A stretch of DNA of 64,000 nucleotides from Flavobacterium sp. IMCC34852 (GCF_030643905.1 NZ_CP121446.1:1922001-1986000), one strand, 5' to 3'; numbered from the stretch's first letter, positions 8,444 to 16,984 are shown. Translations and numbers: made by a program. The notes: generated by a model not told the origin, from the letters alone.

Positions 8444-8725
8444 ATGAAACCCAACTTTGAAACCATTGAGAAGGAAACTATTCAGCTTCTTTCCTTTCCG
8501 CAATCCGATGTGTTAGAAACACGAGAAGAAATCCAACAAAGGCATTCAGATTTGTACAGAGCTTTGGCTCTGGGTAACCTTGAACATTCTAAAATTAGGA
8601 TTTATTTTGAAGACAATCAGTCTAAGAAAGTAGTTGAAACTACCGTTTGGGCGGTTACCGATCAACGTGTTATATTGAAGCAAGGCCATTCGATACCTAT
8701 AAACCGCATTTATAAGTCGGCTTGA
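8444..8725 (+). CDS. Conserved small protein of unknown function
   Basis: 93 residues, ATG start, soluble, no signal peptide or membrane segment. The N-terminal part is helical and acidic (FETIEKETIQLL, TREEIQQRHSDLYRALALGN). The C-terminal part looks like a small beta-sheet (KIRIYFEDNQSKKVVETTVWAVTDQRVILKQGHSIPINRIYKSA). I do not recognise a named domain. A good terminator follows. Proteins of this type are conserved in flavobacteria as far as I recall, but I cannot give a function. Confidence 0.75.
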   Translation: MKPNFETIEKETIQLLSFPQSDVLETREEIQQRHSDLYRALALGNLEHSKIRIYFEDNQSKKVVETTVWAVTDQRVILKQGHSIPINRIYKSA

Positions 8726-8747
8726 TTGTATCAGACTTTAAAATATA

Positions 8748-8775
8748 AAACCACTCTTCGGAGTGGTTTTTTAGT
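8748..8775 (+). terminator. Intrinsic terminator after the 93-residue protein
   Basis: AAACCACTC (8748-8756), TTCG tetraloop, GAGTGGTTT (8761-8769), then T-rich sequence. Confidence 0.9.
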
Positions 8776-8796
8776 TTTGTAATGTTTGATAAAAGC

Positions 8797-8862
8797 ATCG
8801 ACGAAATGCATTTAAGTAGGAAAATATCTTATTATAATTACAATAATATGCATTTCATCGAT
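8797..8862. repeat. 15-bp inverted repeat in intergenic region
   Basis: ATCGACGAAATGCAT (8797-8811) and ATGCATTTCATCGAT (8848-8862) are inverted copies with one G-T mismatch, separated by 36 AT-rich nt. It lies in the 317-nt gap between the 93-residue gene and the CAP lipoprotein gene. It has no T-tract, so it is not a terminator. Confidence 0.65.
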
Positions 8863-8938
8863 TTTATTTGTGTTTTAATCGATGATTGTGCTAATATTGT
8901 CTAACCAAATCAAACAATACGTTCTTACATTACAATAT

Positions 8939-9026
8939 ATAAAGTGTTTGCCCCACATCTACTTTATTAAAAACTGTCAATATTAATCGAAATAAAGTGT
9001 TTGCCCCACATCTACTTTATTAAAAA
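8939..9026. repeat. Two perfect 35-bp direct repeats upstream of the CAP lipoprotein gene
   Basis: Copies at 8939-8973 and 8992-9026 are identical over 35 nt and are separated by 18 nt. Each contains a dyad: ATAAAGT at its left end and ACTTTAT 15 nt later. The second copy ends 16 nt before ATG 9043, so the pair occupies the promoter and leader region of that gene. With the inverted repeat at 8797-8862 this accounts for most of the 8726-9042 gap. No TAnnTTTG box is visible there. Confidence 0.9.
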
Positions 9027-9042
9027 AACTTAACCTACTACT

Positions 9043-9540
9043 ATGAAAGCAAAAATGTTTAGAGCATTGTTGCCGTTAGCAATCGTGTTCACTATGGTAT
9101 CTTGTTCTTCTGATACAGAAGAAACCACCGCAGCCGACAAACAAGTTGTAACTACTTACAATTACAACGAAACCGAATCAAAATTAGTTGTACTAATCAA
9201 TGATTATCGCGCAAGTTTGGGACTCAATACCCTTGAAGTAATCAATCATATCTCTTACAAATCAGAAGAGCATAACTTTTATATGATTGAAAACAATGTG
9301 TTCAACCACGATTATTTCCAACAACGTTCTGATAATTTAATCAGAGTATTAGGTGCTGAAAGAGTTAGCGAGAATATCGCTTACAATTATCAAACGGCTG
9401 AAGGTGCTTTTGCCGCTTGGCTAAGCAGCCCGGGACACAAAGCCAACATAGAAGGTGATTACACGCACTTAGGAATATCAGTTACCATCAATCCGGAAAC
9501 CGGAAGAAAATATTACACCAACATGTTTATGAAAAAATAG
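9043..9540 (+). CDS. CAP (SCP/PR-1) domain lipoprotein
   Basis: 165 residues. A lipoprotein signal with lipobox MVSC (Cys21) followed by an acidic/Thr-rich linker. Residues about 45-165 form a bacterial CAP domain of the YkwD type: LVVLINDYRASLGLNTLEV, SYKSEEHNFYMIENNVFNHDYF, RVSENIAYN, AFAAWLSSPGHKANI, and THLGISV. The conserved CAP His/Glu residues (HNFYM, FNHD, SENIA, GHKANI) are present. Bacterial CAP proteins are extracellular; their activity is mostly unknown. The leader carries two 35-bp direct repeats, and a terminator follows at 9579-9606. Confidence 0.9.
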   Translation: MKAKMFRALLPLAIVFTMVSCSSDTEETTAADKQVVTTYNYNETESKLVVLINDYRASLGLNTLEVINHISYKSEEHNFYMIENNVFNHDYFQQRSDNLIRVLGAERVSENIAYNYQTAEGAFAAWLSSPGHKANIEGDYTHLGISVTINPETGRKYYTNMFMKK

Positions 9541-9578
9541 TTTGATTATTGTTTTGTTTGATTTTGACAGATCTCTAA

Positions 9579-9606
9579 AAACCCGGCTCTAAACCGGGTT
9601 TTTTAG
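9579..9606 (+). terminator. Intrinsic terminator after CAP lipoprotein gene
   Basis: AAACCCGG (9579-9586) pairs with CCGGGTTT (9594-9601), with a T-tract beyond. It ends 3 nt before the stop of fumC on the other strand and may serve both. Confidence 0.88.
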
Positions 9607-9608
9607 TT

Positions 9609-11000
9609 TTAAACCATATCCTCCGGTTTTACCCAAACCTCAAAATCTTCCGGGGAAACATAGCCCAGTCGAACGGCTTCTTCTTTTAGGGTTGTCCCGT
9701 TTTTATGTGCGTTTTGTGCAATTTCAGCGGCTTTATAGTAGCCAATTTTAGTGTTTAAAGCCGTGACCAACATTAAGGAATTATCGAGTAGCTCTTTGAT
9801 GCGTTTTTGATTGGGTTGGATTCCTTGGGCACAATGCTCATCAAAAGAAATACAAGCTTCACCGATTAGTCTTGCCGATTGTAAAAAATTGGCCGCTATC
9901 ATTGGTTTAAACACATTTAGCTCCAAATGGCCTTGCATACCGCCAATCGAAATGGCTATATCATTCCCTAAAACTTGAGCACAAACCATGGTTAATGCTT
10001 CGCATTGGGTTGGGTTCACTTTTCCGGGCATGATAGAAGAACCCGGTTCGTTTTCGGGAATGAGAATTTCCCCAATACCGGAGCGTGGACCGGAAGCCAA
10101 TAGTCTGATGTCGTTTGCGATTTTATTTAAAGAAACCGCCAGTTGTTTTAAAGCGCCATGTGCTTCAACCATCGCATCATGTGAGGCCAAAGCTTCAAAT
10201 TTATTCGGCGCCGTTATAAATGGATGACCGGTGAATAGGGCAATATAGTTGGCCACTTTTACGTCATAATCGAGGGGTGCGTTTAATCCTGTTCCTACTG
10301 CCGTTCCGCCTAAGGCTATTTCAGACAAGTGTGGCAAAGTGCTTTTTAGTGCTTTTAAACCGTAATCCAATTGGGCTGCATAACCTGAAAGTTCTTGTCC
10401 TAAGGTTAATGGTGTGGCATCCATCAAATGCGTTCTTCCGATTTTTACAATGTTTTTAAGTTCTTTGGATTTAGCGTCTAATGTATCACGAAGTTTTTCA
10501 ATTCCGGGAATAGTAATTTCCACGACAGCTTTATAGGCTGCAATATGCATGGCTGTTGGGAATGTATCGTTAGATGATTGTGATTTGTTGGCGTCGTCAT
10601 TTGTTTTAATTTTTTGTTCGCCTTCACCAATTTGGAATCCGGCTAAGACTTGAGCTCGATTGGCTATGACTTCATTGACATTCATATTGGTTTGGGTTCC
10701 GGAACCGGTTTGCCAAATGACTAATGGAAATTGGTCGTCTAAATCACCGGCTAGGATTTCGTCACAGACTTGAGCAATCGCATCGCGTTTTTCGGCAGAC
10801 AATACACCTAAGTCGCAATTGGCATAAGCTGCGGCTTTTTTCAGATAGGCAAAACCTTCTATGACTTCTTTCGGCATGGATGCGCTTGGACCGATTTTGA
10901 AATTGTTTCTGGAGCGTTCGGTTTGGGCGCCCCAATATTTATCGGCGGGTACTTTTACTTCGCCGAGTGTGTCATGTTCAATTCTGTATTTCATCATCAT
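9609..11000 (-). CDS. fumC: Class II fumarate hydratase
   Basis: 463 residues. Fumarase interconverting fumarate and malate in the TCA cycle. The N-terminus is [33 protein letters not shown]. The superfamily signature is [13 protein letters not shown]. The catalytic histidine region is [43 protein letters not shown] is also typical. Three consecutive ATG codons (11000, 10997, 10994) make the exact start uncertain by two residues. Upstream lies a palindromic interspersed repeat (11014-11124), so the promoter is not obvious. Confidence 0.97.
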   Translation of the reverse strand: MMMKYRIEHDTLGEVKVPADKYWGAQTERSRNNFKIGPSASMPKEVIEGFAYLKKAAAYANCDLGVLSAEKRDAIAQVCDEILAGDLDDQFPLVIWQTGSGTQTNMNVNEVIANRAQVLAGFQIGEGEQKIKTNDDANKSQSSNDTFPTAMHIAAYKAVVEITIPGIEKLRDTLDAKSKELKNIVKIGRTHLMDATPLTLGQELSGYAAQLDYGLKALKSTLPHLSEIALGGTAVGTGLNAPLDYDVKVANYIALFTGHPFITAPNKFEALASHDAMVEAHGALKQLAVSLNKIANDIRLLASGPRSGIGEILIPENEPGSSIMPGKVNPTQCEALTMVCAQVLGNDIAISIGGMQGHLELNVFKPMIAANFLQSARLIGEACISFDEHCAQGIQPNQKRIKELLDNSLMLVTALNTKIGYYKAAEIAQNAHKNGTTLKEEAVRLGYVSPEDFEVWVKPEDMV

Positions 11001-11013
11001 GTAGTTTATAATT

Positions 11014-11124
11014 TAGCCCGGATAGGAGTGAAAATCCTTTTTATTGCTTGGCATATATTCCTTCGACTGCGCTCAAGGTGACAAAGCGATAAAAAGATTG
11101 TAGCGGATAGCCGGAAATAGCTCC
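11014..11124. repeat. Interspersed palindromic repeat, copy 1 (with nested second repeat)
   Basis: It begins TAGCCCGGATAGGAGTGAAAATCC and ends AGATTGTAGCGGATAGCCGGAAATAGCTCC, with arms TCCTTTTTATTGCTT and AAGCGATAAAAAGA able to pair. The loop holds a second, different word (CCTTCGACTGCGCTCAAGG, 11060-11078), as if one element had entered another. Related copies are at 29251-29326 and 33773-33819. It sits between divergent fumC and the 57-residue gene. Confidence 0.85.
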
Positions 11125-11178
11125 TTAAAATTACATTAAAAATTGTGGATAAACTATTTAATAAAAAAGGTTTTGTTT

Positions 11179-11210
11179 TTTGGCTACAATAAATATTACG
11201 CTTACATTTG
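11179..11210 (+). promoter_or_regulatory. Promoter of the 57-residue membrane protein gene
   Basis: -33 TTTG (11179-11182), 20-nt spacer, -7 TACATTTG (11203-11210): a full match to the Bacteroidota promoter. The ATG at 11239 follows 28 nt after the box. Confidence 0.8.
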
Positions 11211-11238
11211 CGTATAATTCAAAAAAATTCCGGAAAAC

Positions 11239-11412
11239 ATGTTTGAATTTCAACAGTATTTAGGGTTCTTAGCTTTCTTAACCATTTTAACCATTGGTTT
11301 TTGGTTGATGATTTTCTTAATTACTTTCATTGTTCCTTATTGGATTTTTGGTGGTGTGAAAGAATTATTAGCAGAAAGAAAAGCGCAAAAAGAAGCCGAG
11401 CAAACAGCCTAG
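11239..11412 (+). CDS. Small single-span membrane protein (57 aa)
   Basis: ATG 11239 to TAG 11412. It encodes a 57-residue protein: MFEFQQYLGF, then a hydrophobic stretch of about 30 residues (LAFLTILTIGFWLMIF, LITFIVPYWIFGG), then a charged tail KELLAERKAQKEAEQTA. The length and composition suggest one or two membrane passes with the basic tail in the cytosol. The gene is supported by a consensus promoter 28 nt upstream and a strong terminator 20 nt downstream, so it is a complete transcription unit. I do not know a function. Confidence 0.82.
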   Translation: MFEFQQYLGFLAFLTILTIGFWLMIFLITFIVPYWIFGGVKELLAERKAQKEAEQTA

Positions 11413-11431
11413 TTTTAGACTAGATGTTCAT

Positions 11432-11460
11432 AAAAAAGCCCCGAAATTCGGGGCTTTTTT
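11432..11460. terminator. Bidirectional intrinsic terminator
   Basis: A nearly perfect 14-bp stem: AAAAAAGCCCCGAA and TTCGGGGCTTTTTT around one base. It has A/T tracts on both sides, so it can end both the 57-residue gene (+) and the outer-membrane receptor gene (-). Confidence 0.93.
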
Positions 11461-11466
11461 ACTGGT

Positions 11467-13923
11467 TTATCCTGGGAAATCTCCGCCGTCATCTTGTTGA
11501 CCGTTACGCGGTTTTCTTTCTTTTTCATTTTTCTGTACGTTGAATCGGTAGGTAAATGAGAAGTTGATTTGTCGAACTCTCCATTGCATTTCGCCATAAG
11601 AGTCTACTTGACCCGGAAGATAGGTTTCATAAATTCTTTTTCGGGAATTGAATACGTCGCTGATATTGAAGGATACGGTGCCTTTGTCTTTTAAAATGTC
11701 TTTGCTGAAAGCCAAGTTCATACTAAAAACACCTAAGCTTTTTCCTTGTGCTTGGTTTTGCGGACCGTTGTAAGTGGCGTTAGTTTGCCAGTCTATCTTA
11801 TAAGGTAATGTTATTTTTGAAGTCAATCTGGTAAACCATGACGTTGCTTTGAAGTCGAAGTTTTGGTAAACAGGATTGTTGTTTATATCGATATAAGTAT
11901 AATCTCCATCAGTTTCATTGTAGAAAAAGTTGAAGTTACTGTTCAATTTCCACCATTTGTAAGGGGAATAATTTAGGGTGAATTCAAAACCAACTCTGTA
12001 TTCAGTGGCTAAATTGATAGGCGAACTGATGATGACCGGAATACCATTTTGCAAATCACCGTTTGGTCTTCTTACGAATTGAAAAACATCGGTGGTTTTG
12101 TTCCCGTAAAGTGAAGTGTTGAAGGTTAGTTTGTTCCAACGTTTGATATAACCCAAATCGATAGCGTCGGTAAAGGCCGGATCTAAATCGGGATTTCCTT
12201 GAAAGATGTTTACGTTACTGGATAGGTTGTTGAACGGATTTAACTGTCTTCCTCTCGGTCTTTGTATTCTTCGGCTGTAGCTGATGGAAGCACTGGTTTG
12301 TTCACCGATTTCGTAGGTAAAAAACACACTTGGGAAAAAGTTAGCGTATTTTTTATTGTTGTAATCTTCGGTGACCAATTGGTTGATGTCGATATCTGAG
12401 TCTTCCCAACGTGTACCGAAAAGGAAAGAGAACTTATTAACTTTGAAACCATAATTAGCATACAAAGCATTTACTTTTTCTTTGTATTCTAAGATATTGG
12501 TAAACTCCGGTGCCGGAATACCATCATTGATTACACTGTAGTCAGTGGTGTTTTTAGAAAAATCACCTTTGTATCCAAATTCAAATTGGCTGCCTTTGCC
12601 AATAGGATAAATGTAATCTAACTGAAATAAATTTCGGCTTTGCTTTTGGATATTGCTGGTTTCATCTAAACCAATTACGCTGGTATTGGTCGCTTGGTCA
12701 GTAATGTAAGCCAAGTTTCTGTCTGAATTGGAAGAGAAGGAACCGTCAATAGTTAATTTGTGGCCTTCTTTTTTGAAGTTTTTAGTAAAATTGGTACTGT
12801 ATTCAACATTTTTACTTTTGCTGTCTTCGTAGTTGATACGATTTCTGGTGTAATCATATACATTATTAGCATCGTAATAGTTTTGGAATACGTTATCGGT
12901 ATTATCGCCTAAACTTCTTCTGTAATTAATGATGTTGGTCCAAGTAAACGACTTAGATAAGAACCAATCAAATCCGAAATTCCCGTTGTATGATTCATTC
13001 AGACGTTCGTTTTCACGAGTTTCATTCATATAATTTCTCGTGGTGTTGTCGCTGTTTAGGTATCTGGAGTTGGTTAAAGCATTTCCTGGATTGTTTCGGT
13101 TGCTGTAGCCTTGGGTGGTGAATAGGTTGAACTCTTTTTCTTTGTAGTTTAAGGTTCCGCTTAAGCTGTTATTTTTAGGATCACCGACAGCCCCTATAAA
13201 GGTACCATTAACTCCTTGATTTTTTCCTTTTTTAAGGATGATGTTCAATAATCCTCCGCCACCTTCGGCATCGTAACGCGCAGAAGGATTGGTGATTACT
13301 TCCACTTTATCTATGGCATCGGCCGGTATTAAGCGCAAAGCTTCGGTGATGTTAATGGCGTTGGATGGTCTGCCGTCTATTAAGATTCTCACGTTTTCGT
13401 TACCTCTTAAACTCACATTACCTTCGATATCCACCGAAACAGATGGAATGTTGTCTAACACATCGCTTACTGTTCCGCCTTTGACCATTAAATCGTTACC
13501 AACATTATAAACTTTTTTGTCGAGTTTTATTTCTACAGTAGTTTTTTCGGCCCTTACAACTACTTCATTTAACTGTGTGGCATCTTCTTCAAGCGAAATG
13601 GTTCCTAAATTGGTGGAAGCCGTAATCTGTTTTGCTTTAATTTCTGTTGGTTTGAAAGAAATAAATTCGACTATGATATCAAATTCACCCGCAGCAGCGT
13701 CAACAGAAAAGGTTCCTTTGTTATCGGTTATTCCTCCGAAGATTTGTTTTGGGTTTTTGGTATTTTTTAAAGTAATCGTGGCGTATTCTAAAGGGATTTT
13801 ACTCGTTTTTTCGATCACGGTTCCTGTGATAACTAATTTAGCACGGGTTTGATTTGGTTGTGCTAAGGCTAAAAGTGAGCAACAAAGTAAAAGAAGTGTC
13901 GAGATAATCTTAATTTTTTTCAT
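11467..13923 (-). CDS. TonB-dependent-receptor-like outer-membrane beta-barrel protein
   Basis: 818 residues. Signal peptide MKKIKIISTLLLLCCSLLALAQ, then a carboxypeptidase-regulatory-like beta domain (VITGTVIEKTSKIPLEYATITLKN, about 30-115), a plug domain (NEVVVRAEKTTVEIKLDKKVYNVG, NIPSVSVDIEGNVSLRGNENVRILIDGRPS, NPSARYDAEGGGGLLNIILKKG) and a long barrel. It belongs to the outer-membrane beta-barrel family related to TonB receptors; no TonB box is obvious. It ends in a charged tail (NEKERKPRNGQQDDGGDFPG), not in an aromatic residue. The ligand is unknown. It has its own promoter (13954-13981) and terminator. Confidence 0.9.
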   Translation of the reverse strand: MKKIKIISTLLLLCCSLLALAQPNQTRAKLVITGTVIEKTSKIPLEYATITLKNTKNPKQIFGGITDNKGTFSVDAAAGEFDIIVEFISFKPTEIKAKQITASTNLGTISLEEDATQLNEVVVRAEKTTVEIKLDKKVYNVGNDLMVKGGTVSDVLDNIPSVSVDIEGNVSLRGNENVRILIDGRPSNAINITEALRLIPADAIDKVEVITNPSARYDAEGGGGLLNIILKKGKNQGVNGTFIGAVGDPKNNSLSGTLNYKEKEFNLFTTQGYSNRNNPGNALTNSRYLNSDNTTRNYMNETRENERLNESYNGNFGFDWFLSKSFTWTNIINYRRSLGDNTDNVFQNYYDANNVYDYTRNRINYEDSKSKNVEYSTNFTKNFKKEGHKLTIDGSFSSNSDRNLAYITDQATNTSVIGLDETSNIQKQSRNLFQLDYIYPIGKGSQFEFGYKGDFSKNTTDYSVINDGIPAPEFTNILEYKEKVNALYANYGFKVNKFSFLFGTRWEDSDIDINQLVTEDYNNKKYANFFPSVFFTYEIGEQTSASISYSRRIQRPRGRQLNPFNNLSSNVNIFQGNPDLDPAFTDAIDLGYIKRWNKLTFNTSLYGNKTTDVFQFVRRPNGDLQNGIPVIISSPINLATEYRVGFEFTLNYSPYKWWKLNSNFNFFYNETDGDYTYIDINNNPVYQNFDFKATSWFTRLTSKITLPYKIDWQTNATYNGPQNQAQGKSLGVFSMNLAFSKDILKDKGTVSFNISDVFNSRKRIYETYLPGQVDSYGEMQWRVRQINFSFTYRFNVQKNEKERKPRNGQQDDGGDFPG

Positions 13924-13953
13924 CTAAAATGTTTTGATTCTTGCTTAAGAATG

Positions 13954-13981
13954 CAAAAGTACACTTTGGTTTAAGCGACAA
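13954..13981 (-). promoter_or_regulatory. Promoter of the outer-membrane receptor gene
   Basis: -7 TACTTTTG (13954-13961, minus strand) with a TTG 17 nt upstream (13979-13981). The ATG at 13923 follows 31 nt after the -7 box. Confidence 0.6.
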
Positions 13982-14016
13982 TTCCCAAATCTTTGTTAAA
14001 AATGCGAGGCGTTTTT

Positions 14017-14358
14017 TTAGAGGAATTTTTCAAGTTTTTCGAGCTCTCTGCCAATGATGGCTTTGTTTTCTTTAATGACTATTGGTCGCTCAATCAGAAT
14101 GGGAAAATCAGCCATAGCCTTGATAATTTGCTTGTCGGTTAATGTTTTACCTTTAAAATTTTCAATCCAAAGGGTTTCTTTTTGACGCACTAACTCAATG
14201 GGTTTGAGGTTTAGTTTTGTGAGCAATTCTTGCAGTTCAGATACCGAAAGCGGATTTTGCAAATAGTTTCTGATTTCGAATTCGGCTTTGGCATTTTCCA
14301 GAAAAGCCAAACAATTTCTCGATTTGCCGCAACGCGGATTGTGAAGGATTTGGAACAT
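14017..14358 (-). CDS. ArsC/Spx family protein (glutaredoxin-dependent arsenate reductase-like)
   Basis: 113 residues with the thioredoxin-like ArsC fold. The N-terminal NPRCGKSRN contains the single catalytic Cys10 of the glutaredoxin-linked arsenate reductases. IRNYLQNPLSVSELQELLTKL and the C-terminal FPILIERPIVIKENKAIIGRELEKLEKFL are family features. RPI(V) before the last strand carries the expected Arg. No other ars genes are adjacent, so the true substrate may be something other than arsenate (YffB/YfgD-type). Confidence 0.88.
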   Translation of the reverse strand: MFQILHNPRCGKSRNCLAFLENAKAEFEIRNYLQNPLSVSELQELLTKLNLKPIELVRQKETLWIENFKGKTLTDKQIIKAMADFPILIERPIVIKENKAIIGRELEKLEKFL

Positions 14359-14429
14359 ATTTTTTTAGGCAAATTAATGGATATTTGTATAAATAAAGTA
14401 ACTTAGGCGAAATTAAAAATAAAGAATAC

Positions 14430-15380
14430 ATGTTTTTAGAGAATGGTTTTTTACCCGAAAATAAATTTTGGAAATACATTTTAGGCTCCGTTTTGATTAT
14501 CTTGGCTTCTACCATTGGGCAGGTTCCATTTGCAATTGCTGTTGCCGTCAAAGCCTTTTCTTCAGGGAAAACTTATCCAACTACGAATGAGGCGGTGATG
14601 AAGTTTTTATCGCCCAATGTTACCTTGTTTTTGCTGCTGTTATCCTTTGTTTTTGGATTAGCAGCCATAGTTTTAGTGGTTAAATATTTTCACAAACAAA
14701 CCTTATTATCGGTCACAACCTCTCGTGCGAAAGTGGATTGGGGAAGAATCTTTTTTTCATTTTCTATTTGGACAATTTTTACAGTAGCTTCAACAGCAGC
14801 TTTGTATTATTCAGCGCCTGAAAATTTTCTATGGAATTTTAAACCGATTCCGTTTTTAATATTGGCCGTCATAGGTGTTTTGTTGATTCCCATACAAACC
14901 AGTTGTGAAGAATATGTTTTCCGAGGTTATTTGATGCAGGGTTTTGCGCTATTGGCTAAAAACAAATGGTTTCCGTTAGTGATGACTTCAGTAATATTCG
15001 GAACCATGCACATTGCCAATCCTGAAGTGGAAAAAATGGGGTATATTATTTTGGTTTATTATATAGGTACCGGTTTTTTTCTGGGTATCATTACTTTGAT
15101 GGATGAAGGAATGGAATTGGCTTTGGGTTTTCATGCAGCTAATAATTTGGTTACTGCTTTGTTGGTTACTTCCGATTGGTCGGCTTTTCAAACCCATTCC
15201 GTACTCAAAGACCTATCAACTCCATCGGTTGGATTTGAAATTTTGACTCCAATCATTATTATCTTTCCGATTCTATTATTTATCTTTAGTAAAAAATACC
15301 ATTGGACCGATTGGAAAGAAAAATTAACCGGAAACATAATAATTAAAGAATCCACTCAAAATAGCGAAAATCATGATTAA
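14430..15380 (+). CDS. CPBP family intramembrane metalloprotease
   Basis: 316 residues with about eight hydrophobic segments. The CPBP (Abi/CAAX protease) motifs are EEYVFRGYLMQGF (motif 1, glutamates and Arg), FGTMHIANPE (motif 2, His), and LGFHAANN (motif 3, His). Family members cleave prenylated proteins or bacteriocin-like peptides; the substrate here is unknown. The gene overlaps menE by 8 nt, so the two are translationally coupled, although no functional link is known. Confidence 0.9.
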   Translation: MFLENGFLPENKFWKYILGSVLIILASTIGQVPFAIAVAVKAFSSGKTYPTTNEAVMKFLSPNVTLFLLLLSFVFGLAAIVLVVKYFHKQTLLSVTTSRAKVDWGRIFFSFSIWTIFTVASTAALYYSAPENFLWNFKPIPFLILAVIGVLLIPIQTSCEEYVFRGYLMQGFALLAKNKWFPLVMTSVIFGTMHIANPEVEKMGYIILVYYIGTGFFLGIITLMDEGMELALGFHAANNLVTALLVTSDWSAFQTHSVLKDLSTPSVGFEILTPIIIIFPILLFIFSKKYHWTDWKEKLTGNIIIKESTQNSENHD

Positions 15381-16413
15381 TCCAACCTACGAAAATGTAC
15401 ATAACCAATTCAAATTGAATGGATTTCATCTCAACAGAGAAGATTTATGCCGTGTAGCCTATAGTTTTATTAAAGAAGGAGAAGATTTTGAGAAACCTGT
15501 TGGTGATTTTCTGTTGGATTGGTTTGACAGCAAAAGTTATATCGAAATGCAGACTTCGGGAACGACCGGAGCGCCTAAAATAATCAGTGTGAGTAAACAA
15601 GCCATGGTCGAATCGGCTTTGGCTACGGGAGATTTTTTTGAATTGCACCCCGGAAATAGAGCGCTTCAATGTTTGCCTGTGAAATATGTGGCCGGAAAAA
15701 TGATGCTTGTTCGTGCCATGATTTTGGGTTTGGATTTAGAGTTTGTAGCGCCAAGTTCACATCCATTAGATCATTTAGATATGGATTTTGATTTTGTAGC
15801 CATGGTTCCGTTGCAAGCTCAAAATTCTTTAGTCGAACTTAAACGAGTAAAGAAAATGATTGTCGGTGGCGCTGCGATTAACAAAAATCTTGAAAAACAA
15901 TTGTTAAAACTGCCAACACAAGTTTTTGAAACTTATGGAATGACAGAAACCATTACGCATATAGCCGCTCGCAAGTTGGGTGAAAAGGCTTTCACTGTTT
16001 TACCGGGTGTTACCATTTCGTATGACGACAGAAATTGTTTAGTTATTCATGCGCCGAGAATTTCAGATGATGTTATTGTAACCAACGATATTGTAGAATT
16101 GGTCAACGAAAATCAATTTGTATTTTTAGGTCGAATGGATAACGTGATTAACAGTGGCGGTATAAAATTAATTCCGGAGCAAATAGAGGAGAAGTTGGCA
16201 CACAAAATTAACCAACGTTTCTTTATTACCTCTAAGCCGGATGCAGAATTAGGTGAAAAAGTCATTTTAGTGGTTGAAGGCGAGAAGCATGATTTAGGAG
16301 ATGATTTATACAATGAATTGGATAAATATGAAAAGCCTAAAGAAATTATTTTTATCAATAGCTTCAAAGAAACAGGTAGTGGCAAAGTCATGCGAAAAGA
16401 AACCATGCAATAA
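15373..16413 (+). CDS. menE: o-Succinylbenzoate-CoA ligase (menaquinone biosynthesis)
   Basis: 346 residues, a short AMP-forming acyl-CoA synthetase. The P-loop is MQTSGTTGAPKIISVS (about 56-71), the A5-like motif ETYGMTETITHIA, and the C-terminal catalytic lysine region GSGKVMRKE. The short length and the LQCLPVKYVAGKMMLVRA segment fit MenE of Bacteroidota, which activates o-succinylbenzoate for menaquinone synthesis. Other men genes are not in the window. A terminator follows. Confidence 0.88.
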   Translation: MINPTYENVHNQFKLNGFHLNREDLCRVAYSFIKEGEDFEKPVGDFLLDWFDSKSYIEMQTSGTTGAPKIISVSKQAMVESALATGDFFELHPGNRALQCLPVKYVAGKMMLVRAMILGLDLEFVAPSSHPLDHLDMDFDFVAMVPLQAQNSLVELKRVKKMIVGGAAINKNLEKQLLKLPTQVFETYGMTETITHIAARKLGEKAFTVLPGVTISYDDRNCLVIHAPRISDDVIVTNDIVELVNENQFVFLGRMDNVINSGGIKLIPEQIEEKLAHKINQRFFITSKPDAELGEKVILVVEGEKHDLGDDLYNELDKYEKPKEIIFINSFKETGSGKVMRKETMQ

Positions 16414-16417
16414 ACCA

Positions 16418-16455
16418 AAAACGCACTAGAGTAATTCAACCTTAGTGCGTTTTTT
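16418..16455 (+). terminator. Intrinsic terminator after menE
   Basis: AAAACGCACTA pairs with TAGTGCGTTTT around a 14-nt loop, followed by more T residues. The A-tract on the left also allows some use on the other strand. Confidence 0.85.
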
Positions 16456-16479
16456 CTGTTGTTATGGGAATTACAACAT

Positions 16480-16905
16480 TTATTTTTGCATTTTGAAATA
16501 GTAGTCTGCTGAATGCTTACCGCTTCCATAAATAGTGTAAAAAACACTGAGTGCTAAGGTAACTGTGGCTACCAATAAATTCATCGCATTCATTTCGCCA
16601 ATAAAATTGATTAAAACCGCACCCAACAGAATCGGTAATTGAGCAATCAAAGCCCAGCGGGTCAATAAACCAAAAATAATCATAATCCCGCCCATGATAT
16701 GAGCCGAAGCAATGTAGTGGAAAGTCAACATGCCACCGAGAAAATTACTGGCGGGAGCAATTAAGTCTTCAAAATCTCTACTATTACTGATGAAATAAGC
16801 GCCTTTGTAAATCAAAAAAATACCAAGAAGAATTCTGAGCGCATCAAACCAAATTGTTGAATGGGCATTGGCCCATTTGTTCAAACCTTTTACTGAAGTA
16901 TCCAT
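16480..16905 (-). CDS. DoxX family membrane protein
   Basis: 141 residues with four predicted membrane helices (LRILLGIFLIYKGAYFI, FHYIASAHIMGGIMIIFGLL, WALIAQLPILLGAVLINFI, LLVATVTLALSVFYTIYG). Length and pattern fit DoxX/DoxD-like proteins. The role is uncertain; some are linked to quinone or thiosulfate redox, others to oxidative stress. It is a single gene with convergent menE on one side. Confidence 0.82.
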   Translation of the reverse strand: MDTSVKGLNKWANAHSTIWFDALRILLGIFLIYKGAYFISNSRDFEDLIAPASNFLGGMLTFHYIASAHIMGGIMIIFGLLTRWALIAQLPILLGAVLINFIGEMNAMNLLVATVTLALSVFYTIYGSGKHSADYYFKMQK

Positions 16906-16984
16906 AATAAGTAAGTTTAAAGTTTAGTCTAAGTTACTATTTATTAATTAGATACGGAAAAAAATCACGCTTTTTTTGATTGTA

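Noticed and set aside
8782..8904. 40-codon open frame (MFDKSIDEMHL...)
   Set aside because: It is built on the AT-rich inverted repeat 8797-8862, has no promoter and shows no protein-like pattern.
8939..9026. Two 35-bp repeats with an 18-nt spacer as a CRISPR
   Set aside because: Only two copies, a spacer much shorter than normal, no cas genes, and a position in a gene leader.
14017..14358. Part of an arsenic resistance operon
   Set aside because: No arsR, arsB/acr3 or other ars gene is adjacent; the ArsC-like protein alone does not support this.
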